A stretch of DNA of 64,000 bases from Macropodus opercularis (taxonomy: Eukaryota > Chordata > Actinopteri > Anabantiformes > Osphronemidae). Shown here piece after piece: positions 13,201 through 25,550 of this stretch. A program made the translations under genes and the position numbers. The stretch covers positions 19,610,501 to 19,674,500 of the forward strand of contig CM061097.1 in assembly GCA_030770545.1 (NCBI GenBank), given 5' to 3'. How positions within the stretch are numbered: the first letter of the stretch is position 1; each line of letters opens with the position of its first letter. Under the pieces are notes generated by a model. It had not been told where the DNA came from and ran no database searches. It saw only the letters and a program-made list of their open reading frames with translations.

Positions 13201-16200
13201 GAAGAACGTTTGCTTTTCTGTGACTTTGTACTAACTATCGCTGACTGCAATGAAGAATGTTTGCTTTTTTCTGACTTTGTACTAACTATCGCTGACTGCA
13301 ATGAAGAACGTTTGCTTTTTTCTCACTTTGTACTAACTATCGCTGACTGCAATGAAGAACGTTTGCTTTTCTCTGACTTTGTACTAATTATCGCTGACTG
13401 CAATGAAGAACGTTTGCTTTTCTCTGACTTTGTACTAACTATCGCTGACTGCAAAGAAGAACGTTTGCTTTTCTCTAACTTTGTACTAACTATCGCTGAC
13501 TGCAAAGAAGAACGCTTGCTTTTCTCTTACTTTGTACTGTCGCTGTCTGCAATGAAGAACGTTTGCTTTTCTCTGACTTTGTACTAACTGTCGCTGACTG
13601 CAATGAAGAACGTTTGCTTTTCTCTGACTTTGTACTATCGCTGACTGCAATGAAGAACGTTTGCTTTTCTGTGACTTTGTACTAACTATCGCTGACTGCA
13701 ATGAAGAATGTTTGCTTTTTTCTGACTTTGTACTAACTATCGCTGACTGCAATGAAGAACGTTTGCTTTTTTCTCACTTTGTACTAACTATCGCTGACTG
13801 CAATGAAGAACGTTTGCTTTTCTCTGACTTTGTACTAATTATCGCTGACTGCAATGAAGAACGTTTGCTTTTCTCTCACTTTGTACTAACTATCGCTGAC
13901 TGCAATGAAGAACGTTTGCTTTTTTCTGACTTTGTACTAACTATCGCTGACTGCAATGAAGAATGTTTGCTTTTTTCTGACTTTGTACTAACTATCGCTG
14001 ACTGCAATGAAGAACGTTTGCTTTTCTCTGACTTTGTACTAACTATCGCTGACTGCAATGAAGAACGTTTGCTTTTCTCTCACTTTGTACTAACTATCGC
14101 TGACTGCAATGAAGAACGTTTGCTTTTCTCTGACTTTGTACTAATTATCGCTGACTGCAATGAAGAACGTTTGCTTTTCTCTGACTTTGTACTGTCGCTG
14201 ATCGCAATGACGAACGTTTGCTTTTCTGTGACTTTGTACTAACTGTCGCTGACTGCAATGAAGAACGTTTGCTTTTCTCTGACTTTGTACTAATTATCGC
14301 TGACTGCAATGAAGAACGTTTACTTTTCTCTGACTTTGTACTAACTATCGCTGACTGCAATGAAGAACGCTTGCTTTTCTCTAACTTTGTACTATCGCTG
14401 ACTGCAATGAAGAACGTTTGCTTTTCTCTCACTTTGTACTATCGCTGACTGCAATGAAGAACGTTTCCTTTTCTCTGACTTTGTACTAACTGTCGCTGAC
14501 TGCAATGAAGAACGTTTGCTTTTTTCTGACTTTGTACTAACTATAGCTAACTGCAATGAAGAACGTTTGCTTTTTTCTGACTTTGTACTAACTATCGCTG
14601 TCTGCAATGAAGAACGTTTGCTTTTCTCTGACTTTGTACTAACTGTCGCTGACTGCAATGAAGAACGTTTGCTTTTCTCTCACTTTGTACTAACTATCGC
14701 TGACTGCAATGAAGAACGTTTGCTTTTTTCTGACTTTGTACTAACTATCGCTGACTGCAATGAAGAACGTTTGCTTTTTTCTCACTTTGTACTAACTATC
14801 GCTGACTGCAATGAAGAACGCTTGCTTTTCTCTAACTTTGTACTAACTATCGCTGACTGCAATGAAGAACGTTTGCTTTTTTCTGACTTTGTACTAACTA
14901 TCGCTGACTGCAATGAAGAACGTTTGCTTTTTTCTCACTTTGTACTAACTATCGCTGACTGCAATGAAGAACGTTTGCTTTTTTCTGACTTTGTACTAAC
15001 TATCGCTGACTGCAATGAAGAACGTTTGCTTTTTTCTCACTTTGTACTAACTATCGCTGACTGCAATGAAGAACGTTTGCTTTTCTCTGATTTTGTACTA
15101 ACTATCGCTGACTGCAATGAAGAACGCTTGCTTTTCTCTGACTTTGTACTAACTATCGCTGACTGCAATGAAGAACGTTTGCTTTTCTCTGACTTTGTAC
15201 TAATTATCGCTGACTGCAATGAAGAACGTTTGCTTTTCTCTGACTTTGTACTAATTATCGCTGACTGCAATGAAGAACGTTTGCTTTTCTCTGACTTTGT
15301 ACTAATTATCGCTGACTGCAATGAAGAACGCTTGCTTTTCTCTAACTTTGTACTATCGCTGACTGCAATGAAGAACGCTTGCTTTTCTCTGACTTTGTAC
15401 TAATTATCGCTGACTGCAATGAAGAACGCTTGCTTTTCTCTGACTTTGTACGAACTATCGCTGACTGCAATGAAGAACGTTTGCTTTTCTCTGACTTTGT
15501 ACTAATTATCGCTGACTGCAATGAAGAACGCTTGCTTTTCTCTAACTTTGTACTATCGCTGACTGCAATGAAGAACGTTTGCTTTTCTCTCACTTTGTAC
15601 TAACTATCGCTGACTGCAATGAAGAACGTTTGCTTTTCTCTGACTTTGTACTAATTATCGCTGACTGCAATGAAGAACGTTTGCTTTTCTCTCACTTTGT
15701 ACTAACTATCGCTGACTGCAATGAAGAACGTTTGCTTTTCTGTGACTTCGTACTAATTATCGCTGACTGCAATGAAGAACGCTTGCTTTTTTCTGACTTT
15801 GTACTAACTATCGCTGACTGCAGTGAAGAACGTTTGCTTTTCTCTGACTTTGTACTGTCGCTGACTGCAATGAAGAACTTTTGCTTTTCTCTGACTTTGT
15901 ACTAACTATCGCTGACTGCAATGAAGAACGTTTGCTTTTCTCTGACTTTGTACTAACTATCGCTGACTGCAATGAAGAACGTTTGCTTTTCTCTGACTTT
16001 GTAATAGCTATCGCTGACTGCAATGAAGAACTCTTGCTTTTCTCTGACTTTGTACTAACTATCGCTGACTGCAATGAAGAACGTTTGCTTTTCTCTGATT
16101 TTGTACTAACTGTCACTGACTATAATGAAGAACGTTTGCTTTTCTCTGACTTTGTACTAACCATCGCTGACTGCAATGAAGAACACTTGCTTTTCTCTGA

Positions 16201-16656
16201 CTTTGTAGTAACTATCGCTGTCTGCAATGAAGAACGTTTGCTTTTCTCTGACTTTGTACTAACTATCGCTGACTGCAATGAAGAACGTTTGCTTTTCTCT
16301 CACTTTGTACTAACTATCGCTGACTGCAATGAAGAACGTTTGCTTTTTTCTGACTTTGTACTAACTATCGCTGACTGCAATGAAGAACGTTTGCTTTTTT
16401 CTCACTTTGTACTAACTATCGCTGACTGCAATGAAGAACGTTTGCTTTTCTCTGACTTTGTACTAATTATCGCTGACTGCAATGAAGAACGTTTGCTTTT
16501 CTCTCACTTTGTACTAACTATCGCTGACTGCAATGAAGAACGTTTGCTTTTTTCTGACTTTGTACTAACTATCGCTGACTGCAATGAAGAACGTTTGCTT
16601 TTTTCTGACTTTGTACTAACTATCGCTGACTGCAATGAAGAACGTTTGCTTTTTTC

Positions 16657-18840
16657 TCACTTTGTACTAACTATCGCTGACTGCAATGAAGAACGTTTGC
16701 TTTTCTCTGATTTTGTACTAACTATCGCTGACTGCAATGAAGAACGCTTGCTTTTCTCTGACTTTGTACTAACTATCGCTGACTGCAATGAAGAACGTTT
16801 GCTTTTCTCTGACTTTGTACTAATTATCGCTGACTGCAATGAAGAACGTTTGCTTTTCTCTGACTTTGTACTAATTATCGCTGACTGCAATGAAGAACGT
16901 TTGCTTTTCTCTGACTTTGTACTAATTATCGCTGACTGCAATGAAGAACGCTTGCTTTTCTCTAACTTTGTACTATCGCTGACTGCAATGAAGAACGCTT
17001 GCTTTTCTCTGACTTTGTACTAATTATCGCTGACTGCAATGAAGAACGCTTGCTTTTCTCTGACTTTGTACGAACTATCGCTGACTGCAATGAAGAACGT
17101 TTGCTTTTCTCTGACTTTGTACTAATTATCGCTGACTGCAATGAAGAACGCTTGCTTTTCTCTAACTTTGTACTATCGCTGACTGCAATGAAGAACGTTT
17201 GCTTTTCTCTCACTTTGTACTAACTATCGCTGACTGCAATGAAGAACGTTTGCTTTTCTCTGACTTTGTACTAATTATCGCTGACTGCAATGAAGAACGT
17301 TTGCTTTTCTCTCACTTTGTACTAACTATCGCTGACTGCAATGAAGAACGTTTGCTTTTCTGTGACTTCGTACTAATTATCGCTGACTGCAATGAAGAAC
17401 GCTTGCTTTTTTCTGACTTTGTACTAACTATCGCTGACTGCAGTGAAGAACGTTTGCTTTTCTCTGACTTTGTACTGTCGCTGACTGCAATGAAGAACTT
17501 TTGCTTTTCTCTGACTTTGTACTAACTATCGCTGACTGCAATGAAGAACGTTTGCTTTTCTCTGACTTTGTACTAACTATCGCTGACTGCAATGAAGAAC
17601 GTTTGCTTTTCTCTGACTTTGTAATAGCTATCGCTGACTGCAATGAAGAACTCTTGCTTTTCTCTGACTTTGTACTAACTATCGCTGACTGCAATGAAGA
17701 ACGTTTGCTTTTCTCTGATTTTGTACTAACTGTCACTGACTATAATGAAGAACGTTTGCTTTTCTCTGACTTTGTACTAACCATCGCTGACTGCAATGAA
17801 GAACACTTGCTTTTCTCTGACTTTGTAGTAACTATCGCTGTCTGCAATGAAGAACGTTTGCTTTTCTCTGACTTTGTACTAACTATCGCTGACTGCAATG
17901 AAGAACGTTTGCTTTTCTCTCACTTTGTACTAACTATCGCTGACTGCAATGAAGAACGTTTGCTTTTCTCTGACTTTGTACTAATTATCGCTGACTGCAA
18001 TGAAGAACGTTTGCTTTTCTCTGACTTTGTACTGTCGCTGATCGCAATGACGAACGTTTGCTTTTCTGTGACTTTGTACTAACTGTCGCTGACTGCAATG
18101 AAGAACGTTTGCTTTTCTCTGACTTTGTACTAATTATCGCTGACTGCAATGAAGAACGTTTACTTTTCTCTGACTTTGTACTAACTATCGCTGACTGCAA
18201 TGAAGAACGCTTGCTTTTCTCTAACTTTGTACTATCGCTGACTGCAATGAAGAACGTTTACTTTTCTCTGACTTTGTACTAACTATCGCTGACTGCAATG
18301 AAGAACGTTTGCTTTTCTCTCACTTTGTACTATCGCTGACTGCAATGAAGAACGTTTCCTTTTCTCTGACTTTGTACTAACTGTCGCTGACTGCAATGAA
18401 GAACGTTTGCTTTTTTCTGACTTTGTACTAACTATAGCTAACTGCAATGAAGAACGTTTGCTTTTTTCTGACTTTGTACTAACTATCGCTGTCTGCAATG
18501 AAGAACGTTTGCTTTTCTCTGACTTTGTACTAACTGTCGCTGACTGCAATGAAGAACGTTTGCTTTTCTCTCACTTTGTACTAACTATCGCTGACTGCAA
18601 TGAAGAACGTTTGCTTTTTTCTGACTTTGTACTAACTATCGCTGACTGCAATGAAGAACGTTTGCTTTTTTCTCACTTTGTACTAACTATCGCTGACTGC
18701 AATGAAGAACGTTTGCTTTTTTCTGACTTTGTACTAACTATCGCTGTCTGCAATGAAGAACGCTTGCTTTTCTCTGACTTTGTACTAACTATCGCTGACT
18801 GCAATGAAGAACGTTTGCTTTTCTCTGACTTTGTACTAAT
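16657..18840. repeat. Higher-order repeat copy 1 (offset 3,687 bp)
   Basis: Every break point and marker variant read in this stretch reappears exactly 3,687 bp to the right (for example 17,199/20,886, 17,501/21,188, 18,058/21,745, 18,407/22,094). The offset equals 64 monomers of 51 bp plus 9 of 47 bp. Nine 47-bp monomers can be counted between 17,199 and 20,886, so the arithmetic closes. Confidence 0.88.
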
Positions 18841-20343
18841 TATCGCTGACTGCAATGAAGAACGTTTGCTTTTCTCTGATTTTGTACTAACTATCGCTGA
18901 CTGCAATGAAGAACGCTTGCTTTTCTCTGACTTTGTACTAACTATCGCTGACTGCAATGAAGAACGTTTGCTTTTCTCTGACTTTGTACTAATTATCGCT
19001 GACTGCAATGAAGAACGTTTGCTTTTCTCTGACTTTGTACTAATTATCGCTGACTGCAATGAAGAACGTTTGCTTTTCTCTGACTTTGTACTAATTATCG
19101 CTGACTGCAATGAAGAACGCTTGCTTTTCTCTAACTTTGTACTATCGCTGACTGCAATGAAGAACGCTTGCTTTTCTCTGACTTTGTACTAATTATCGCT
19201 GACTGCAATGAAGAACGCTTGCTTTTCTCTGACTTTGTACGAACTATCGCTGACTGCAATGAAGAACGTTTGCTTTTCTCTGACTTTGTACTAATTATCG
19301 CTGACTGCAATGAAGAACGCTTGCTTTTCTCTAACTTTGTACTATCGCTGACTGCAATGAAGAACGTTTGCTTTTCTCTCACTTTGTACTAACTATCGCT
19401 GACTGCAATGAAGAACGTTTGCTTTTCTCTGACTTTGTACTAATTATCGCTGACTGCAATGAAGAACGTTTGCTTTTCTCTCACTTTGTACTAACTATCG
19501 CTGACTGCAATGAAGAACGTTTGCTTTTCTGTGACTTCGTACTAATTATCGCTGACTGCAATGAAGAACGCTTGCTTTTTTCTGACTTTGTACTAACTAT
19601 CGCTGACTGCAGTGAAGAACGTTTGCTTTTCTCTGACTTTGTACTGTCGCTGACTGCAATGAAGAACTTTTGCTTTTCTCTGACTTTGTACTAACTATCG
19701 CTGACTGCAATGAAGAACGTTTGCTTTTCTCTGACTTTGTACTAACTATCGCTGACTGCAATGAAGAACGTTTGCTTTTCTCTGACTTTGTAATAGCTAT
19801 CGCTGACTGCAATGAAGAACTCTTGCTTTTCTCTGACTTTGTACTAACTATCGCTGACTGCAATGAAGAACGTTTGCTTTTCTCTGATTTTGTACTAACT
19901 GTCACTGACTATAATGAAGAACGTTTGCTTTTCTCTGACTTTGTACTAACCATCGCTGACTGCAATGAAGAACACTTGCTTTTCTCTGACTTTGTAGTAA
20001 CTATCGCTGTCTGCAATGAAGAACGTTTGCTTTTCTCTGACTTTGTACTAACTATCGCTGACTGCAATGAAGAACGTTTGCTTTTCTCTCACTTTGTACT
20101 AACTATCGCTGACTGCAATGAAGAACGTTTGCTTTTTTCTGACTTTGTACTAACTATCGCTGACTGCAATGAAGAACGTTTGCTTTTTTCTCACTTTGTA
20201 CTAACTATCGCTGACTGCAATGAAGAACGCTTGCTTTTCTCTAACTTTGTACTAACTATCGCTGACTGCAATGAAGAACGTTTGCTTTTTTCTGACTTTG
20301 TACTAACTATCGCTGACTGCAATGAAGAACGTTTGCTTTTTTC

Positions 20344-22527
20344 TCACTTTGTACTAACTATCGCTGACTGCAATGAAGAACGTTTGCTTTTCTCTGATTT
20401 TGTACTAACTATCGCTGACTGCAATGAAGAACGCTTGCTTTTCTCTGACTTTGTACTAACTATCGCTGACTGCAATGAAGAACGTTTGCTTTTCTCTGAC
20501 TTTGTACTAATTATCGCTGACTGCAATGAAGAACGTTTGCTTTTCTCTGACTTTGTACTAATTATCGCTGACTGCAATGAAGAACGTTTGCTTTTCTCTG
20601 ACTTTGTACTAATTATCGCTGACTGCAATGAAGAACGCTTGCTTTTCTCTAACTTTGTACTATCGCTGACTGCAATGAAGAACGCTTGCTTTTCTCTGAC
20701 TTTGTACTAATTATCGCTGACTGCAATGAAGAACGCTTGCTTTTCTCTGACTTTGTACGAACTATCGCTGACTGCAATGAAGAACGTTTGCTTTTCTCTG
20801 ACTTTGTACTAATTATCGCTGACTGCAATGAAGAACGCTTGCTTTTCTCTAACTTTGTACTATCGCTGACTGCAATGAAGAACGTTTGCTTTTCTCTCAC
20901 TTTGTACTAACTATCGCTGACTGCAATGAAGAACGTTTGCTTTTCTCTGACTTTGTACTAATTATCGCTGACTGCAATGAAGAACGTTTGCTTTTCTCTC
21001 ACTTTGTACTAACTATCGCTGACTGCAATGAAGAACGTTTGCTTTTCTGTGACTTCGTACTAATTATCGCTGACTGCAATGAAGAACGCTTGCTTTTTTC
21101 TGACTTTGTACTAACTATCGCTGACTGCAGTGAAGAACGTTTGCTTTTCTCTGACTTTGTACTGTCGCTGACTGCAATGAAGAACTTTTGCTTTTCTCTG
21201 ACTTTGTACTAACTATCGCTGACTGCAATGAAGAACGTTTGCTTTTCTCTGACTTTGTACTAACTATCGCTGACTGCAATGAAGAACGTTTGCTTTTCTC
21301 TGACTTTGTAATAGCTATCGCTGACTGCAATGAAGAACTCTTGCTTTTCTCTGACTTTGTACTAACTATCGCTGACTGCAATGAAGAACGTTTGCTTTTC
21401 TCTGATTTTGTACTAACTGTCACTGACTATAATGAAGAACGTTTGCTTTTCTCTGACTTTGTACTAACCATCGCTGACTGCAATGAAGAACACTTGCTTT
21501 TCTCTGACTTTGTAGTAACTATCGCTGTCTGCAATGAAGAACGTTTGCTTTTCTCTGACTTTGTACTAACTATCGCTGACTGCAATGAAGAACGTTTGCT
21601 TTTCTCTCACTTTGTACTAACTATCGCTGACTGCAATGAAGAACGTTTGCTTTTCTCTGACTTTGTACTAATTATCGCTGACTGCAATGAAGAACGTTTG
21701 CTTTTCTCTGACTTTGTACTGTCGCTGATCGCAATGACGAACGTTTGCTTTTCTGTGACTTTGTACTAACTGTCGCTGACTGCAATGAAGAACGTTTGCT
21801 TTTCTCTGACTTTGTACTAATTATCGCTGACTGCAATGAAGAACGTTTACTTTTCTCTGACTTTGTACTAACTATCGCTGACTGCAATGAAGAACGCTTG
21901 CTTTTCTCTAACTTTGTACTATCGCTGACTGCAATGAAGAACGTTTACTTTTCTCTGACTTTGTACTAACTATCGCTGACTGCAATGAAGAACGTTTGCT
22001 TTTCTCTCACTTTGTACTATCGCTGACTGCAATGAAGAACGTTTCCTTTTCTCTGACTTTGTACTAACTGTCGCTGACTGCAATGAAGAACGTTTGCTTT
22101 TTTCTGACTTTGTACTAACTATAGCTAACTGCAATGAAGAACGTTTGCTTTTTTCTGACTTTGTACTAACTATCGCTGTCTGCAATGAAGAACGTTTGCT
22201 TTTCTCTGACTTTGTACTAACTGTCGCTGACTGCAATGAAGAACGTTTGCTTTTCTCTCACTTTGTACTAACTATCGCTGACTGCAATGAAGAACGTTTG
22301 CTTTTTTCTGACTTTGTACTAACTATCGCTGACTGCAATGAAGAACGTTTGCTTTTTTCTCACTTTGTACTAACTATCGCTGACTGCAATGAAGAACGTT
22401 TGCTTTTTTCTGACTTTGTACTAACTATCGCTGTCTGCAATGAAGAACGCTTGCTTTTCTCTGACTTTGTACTAACTATCGCTGACTGCAATGAAGAACG
22501 TTTGCTTTTCTCTGACTTTGTACTAAT
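20344..22527. repeat. Higher-order repeat copy 2 (offset 3,687 bp)
   Basis: Second copy of the stretch at 16,657-18,840, with the same order of 51- and 47-bp monomers and the same rare variants. Register is lost to the right of about 22,520, where this copy has two monomers fewer than its counterpart. Confidence 0.88.
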
Positions 22528-24057
22528 TATCGCTGACTGCAATGAAGAACGTTTGCTTTTCTCTGACTTTGTACTAATTATCGCTGACTGCAATGAAGAA
22601 CGTTTGCTTTTCTCTGACTTTGTACTAATTATCGCTGACTGCAATGAAGAACGTTTGCTTTTCTCTGACTTTGTACTAATTATCGCTGACTGCAATGAAG
22701 AACGTTTGCTTTTCTCTCACTTTGTACTATCGCTGACTGCAATGAAGAACACTTGCTTTTCTCTGACTTTGTACTAATTATCGCTGACTGCAATGAAGAA
22801 CGCTTGCTTTTCTCTGACTTTGTACTAACTATCGCTGACTGCAATGAAGAACGCTTGCTTTTCTCTAACTTTGTACTATCGCTGACTGCAATGAAGAACG
22901 CTTGCTTTTCTCTGACTTTGTACTAACTATCGCTGACTGCAATGAAGAACGCTTGCTTTTCTCTGACTTTGTACGAACTATCGCTGACTGCAATGAAGAA
23001 CGTTTGCTTTTCTCTGACTTTGTACTAATTATCGCTGACTGCAATGAAGAACGCTTGCTTTTCTCTAACTTTGTACTATCGCTGACTGCAATGAAGAACG
23101 TTTGCTTTTCTCTCACTTTGTACTAACTATCGCTGACTGCAATGAAGAACGTTTGCTTTTCTCTGACTTTGTACTAATTATCGCTGACTGCAATGAAGAA
23201 CGTTTGCTTTTCTCTCACTTTGTACTAACTATCGCTGACTGCAATGAAGAACGTTTGCTTTTCTGTGACTTCGTACTAATTATCGCTGACTGCAATGAAG
23301 AACGCTTGCTTTTTTCTGACTTTGTACTAACTATCGCTGACTGCAGTGAAGAACGTTTGCTTTTCTCTGACTTTGTACTGTCGCTGACTGCAATGAAGAA
23401 CTTTTGCTTTTCTCTGACTTTGTACTAACTATCGCTGACTGCAATGAAGAACGTTTGCTTTTCTCTGACTTTGTACTAACTATCGCTGACTGCAATGAAG
23501 AACGTTTGCTTTTCTCTGACTTTGTACTAACTATCGCTGACTGCAATGAAGAACGCTTGCTTTTCTCTGACTTTGTACTATCGCTGACTGCAATGAAGAA
23601 CGTTTGCTTTTCTCTGACTTTGTACTGTCGCTGACTGCAATGAAGAACGTTTGCTTTTCTCTGACTTAGTACTAACTATCGCTGACTGCAATGAAGAACG
23701 CTTGCTTTTCTCTGACTTTGTACTAACTATCGCTGACTGCAATGAAGAACGTTTGCTTTTCTCTGACTTTGTAATAACTATCGCTGACTGCAATGAAGAA
23801 CGTTTGCTTTTCTCTGACTTTGTACTAACTATCGCTGACTGCAGTGAAGAACGCTTGCTTTTCTCTGACTTTGTACTAACTATCGCTGACTGCAATGAAG
23901 AACACTTGCTTTTCTCTGACTTTGTACTAACTATCGCTTACTGCAATGAAGAACACTTGCTTTTCTCTGACTGTGTACCAACTTTCGCTGACTGCAATGA
24001 AGAACGTTTGCTTTTCTCTCACTTTGTACTAACTATCGCTGACTGCAATGAAGTTAT

Positions 24058-25550
24058 AACTGATGCTCGGGACAGGAGGCAGACAGCGGACGCTCCATTC
24101 AGAGTGAGTCCAGTGTTCTGAAGCAACTATGTGTAGGTGAAGAATGTGTGTGTAGCTCTGTGAAATGGTTTAGTCACCTGACGCGTTCTGTCATTTCTTT
24201 AGTGGTTAGTGTTACAGTGAAGTTACATCTAGAATATTACGAATACTGAAGTCTTACCTTGTGTAAGTCATTCATGGGTTTAAAGAGAATCAACCACATG
24301 TGTAAAAAATGTTCAGCAACATTGTGGCCTATGTTTTAAATCTGTATTTTAGTTTGTCTTCATTTGTGTCACTTTGTGGTAAACCTTGCTTGTATTTAGT
24401 TTTATTTGAGTTGATTTTATGTTTTAGCTTATTCATACATCTAGGGATGTCCCATCTGAATAAAATGGGCATATGACTGATATAATAACATCATAAGCTT
24501 TGCGATGACTCCTTCAGTGTCCCGTGTGCATTGCTGATAAGCACACTACAGGGTACGTTGCTCTGAACCAATGTGTCATACAAACTACCTGGCTGAAGAG
24601 AGTCACCCAAAGTTAGAGTATGTGTGATAAGGTCCAACCATACGATGAGATGGGAAGATCAGTGTGAGTGAAAACCCCTGTGTGAATGATAAGCCCATTG
24701 AAAGTTTAAGCACCGGCCCAAGTGAATCTACACAACCACAGGGAACAAAATGGGGAAGTTAGAAGCTTTACCAGGTTGGTCTTTTGGCCAAATGGAACAT
24801 GCGTTTAGACAGCAGGTAGCATGCGAGGGGTGGCTAAACCATTGTGTTACAATATATAAGAAGCTCTGGTGTTAACATCCATCAGAAGACAGTGGTTCGC
24901 TGTAGGATGTCTTCCTCATGCCAGCACGTACTAAACATTGAGCTGGTTCATTACACCAACATGCTCCTCTAGTTTTCTCAGTATGTTCCAGCATTTGTCA
25001 CAAGAAGAAGGTTTTTCCACGACATCTTGGTGTCAGAAGTGGGACGGACAGTCTGCTGACTGAGCCAGAGTCCAGACTGAGGGTTACAGCCGACACAAGG
25101 GAAAGGTTCCTCTAAACATAAAAAGGAGGACTGGATTCCCGCCTGATGTTCGGGACAGGAGGCGGACAGTGGATGCTTCGTTCACAGTGAGTACAGTGTT
25201 ATGAACCATCTCGTATATCACATAAAAACTGCATTTACATCACAGTATTTTACGATGAACCTCTGAACCTGTAACACTAACTCATTGTTGAGGCGAGAGC
25301 CAACAAGTCTCCTCTCTGTGATGCTCAGGCTACTGATCATTAGTTAACAGGTTTTAGACTGAAAGTGCAGCTGTATGGAATAGATGCTTTGGGTATTGAC
25401 AGATTACAGGAGTTCCCTGTAGGTTGGGGCAAAGCATTGATTTGGGCATAGCTTTAAAACTTCTGTGTCTTCTTACATATAACTTTGTGTTGAACTTAGC
25501 TTGTATTTTAATTAATTTGATTTGTATTGGTTTTATTTTTTTAGTATAAA
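24058..25550 (+). repeat. 1.59-kb LTR-leader unit 1 (left-truncated at the satellite)
   Basis: First member of a tandem array of LTR-like units. It begins inside a 'leader' copy (CGGGACAGGAGGCAGACAGC followed by GAGTGAGTCC), directly after the last satellite monomer. It continues through an LTR-like block with ACAATATATAAGAAG near 24,850 (TATA-like) and ends that block at CCACGACATCT, next to a primer-binding-site-like sequence at 25,028. A diverged second leader copy follows, ending in CACAGTGAGTAC near 25,190. No open reading frame of note is present. Confidence 0.8.
25028..25044 (+). other. Candidate retroelement primer-binding site 1 (tRNA-Leu-like)
   Basis: TGGTGTCAGAAGTGGGA lies three bases after CCACGACA, the position expected for a primer-binding site just behind a 5' LTR ending in CA. 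From memory, the 3' end of vertebrate tRNA-Leu(CAA) plus CCA is complementary to this string. Both the placement and the match argue that the upstream block is an LTR. Four more copies occur in the array. Confidence 0.65.

Larger units (their letters stand above)
1..24053. repeat. 51-bp satellite array (about 470 monomers)
   Basis: Direct reading shows an uninterrupted head-to-tail array with a 51-bp period. Each monomer contains TGCAATGAAGAACG, then TTGCTTTTCTCTGACTTTG, then TACTAACTATCGCTGAC. Variation is concentrated at a few sites: AACGTTTG/AACGCTTG, CTCTGAC/CTCTAAC/CTCTCAC, GCTGAC/GCTGCC/GCTGTC/GCTAATT, and ACTAACTATC/ACTAATTATC. Because 51 is 17 codons, both strands show long open frames (repeating LLFSDFVLTIADCNEER on + and SAIVSTKSEKSKRSSLQ on -). 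These frames only 'start' at TTG. The ATG in every + monomer opens an 11-codon frame (MKNVCFSLTLY) and then stops. Frames break wherever a 47-bp monomer occurs. I infer non-coding satellite DNA. The left end is outside the window; the right end is at AATGAAG before TTATAACTGATGCTCGG. Confidence 0.97.
13201..24053. repeat. Satellite sub-block C (CTCTCAC and AATTATC variants, strong higher-order repeats)
   Basis: This block is marked by CTCTCACTTTG, ACTAATTATC and TTTTTTCTGAC monomers. Rare markers recur as sets. TTTGTACGAACTATC occurs once in each of five copies, near 15,449, 17,069, 19,238, 20,756 and 22,971. TTTGTAATAGCTATC occurs near 16,003, 17,623, 19,790 and 21,309. Copies of the surrounding block are spaced 1,620, 2,169, 1,518 and 2,216 bp apart, which is a higher-order organisation with alternating unit lengths. 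Confidence 0.9.

Noticed and set aside
1..24053. CRISPR array or bacterial tandem-repeat gene
   Set aside because: Repeats are contiguous with no unique spacers, no cas genes are present, and the rest of the window is clearly vertebrate.
8..24121. Dozens of long open frames with 17-residue repeats on both strands
   Set aside because: They follow from a 51-bp period, begin at TTG rather than ATG, end at each 47-bp monomer, and exist on both strands at once. They are not evidence of genes.
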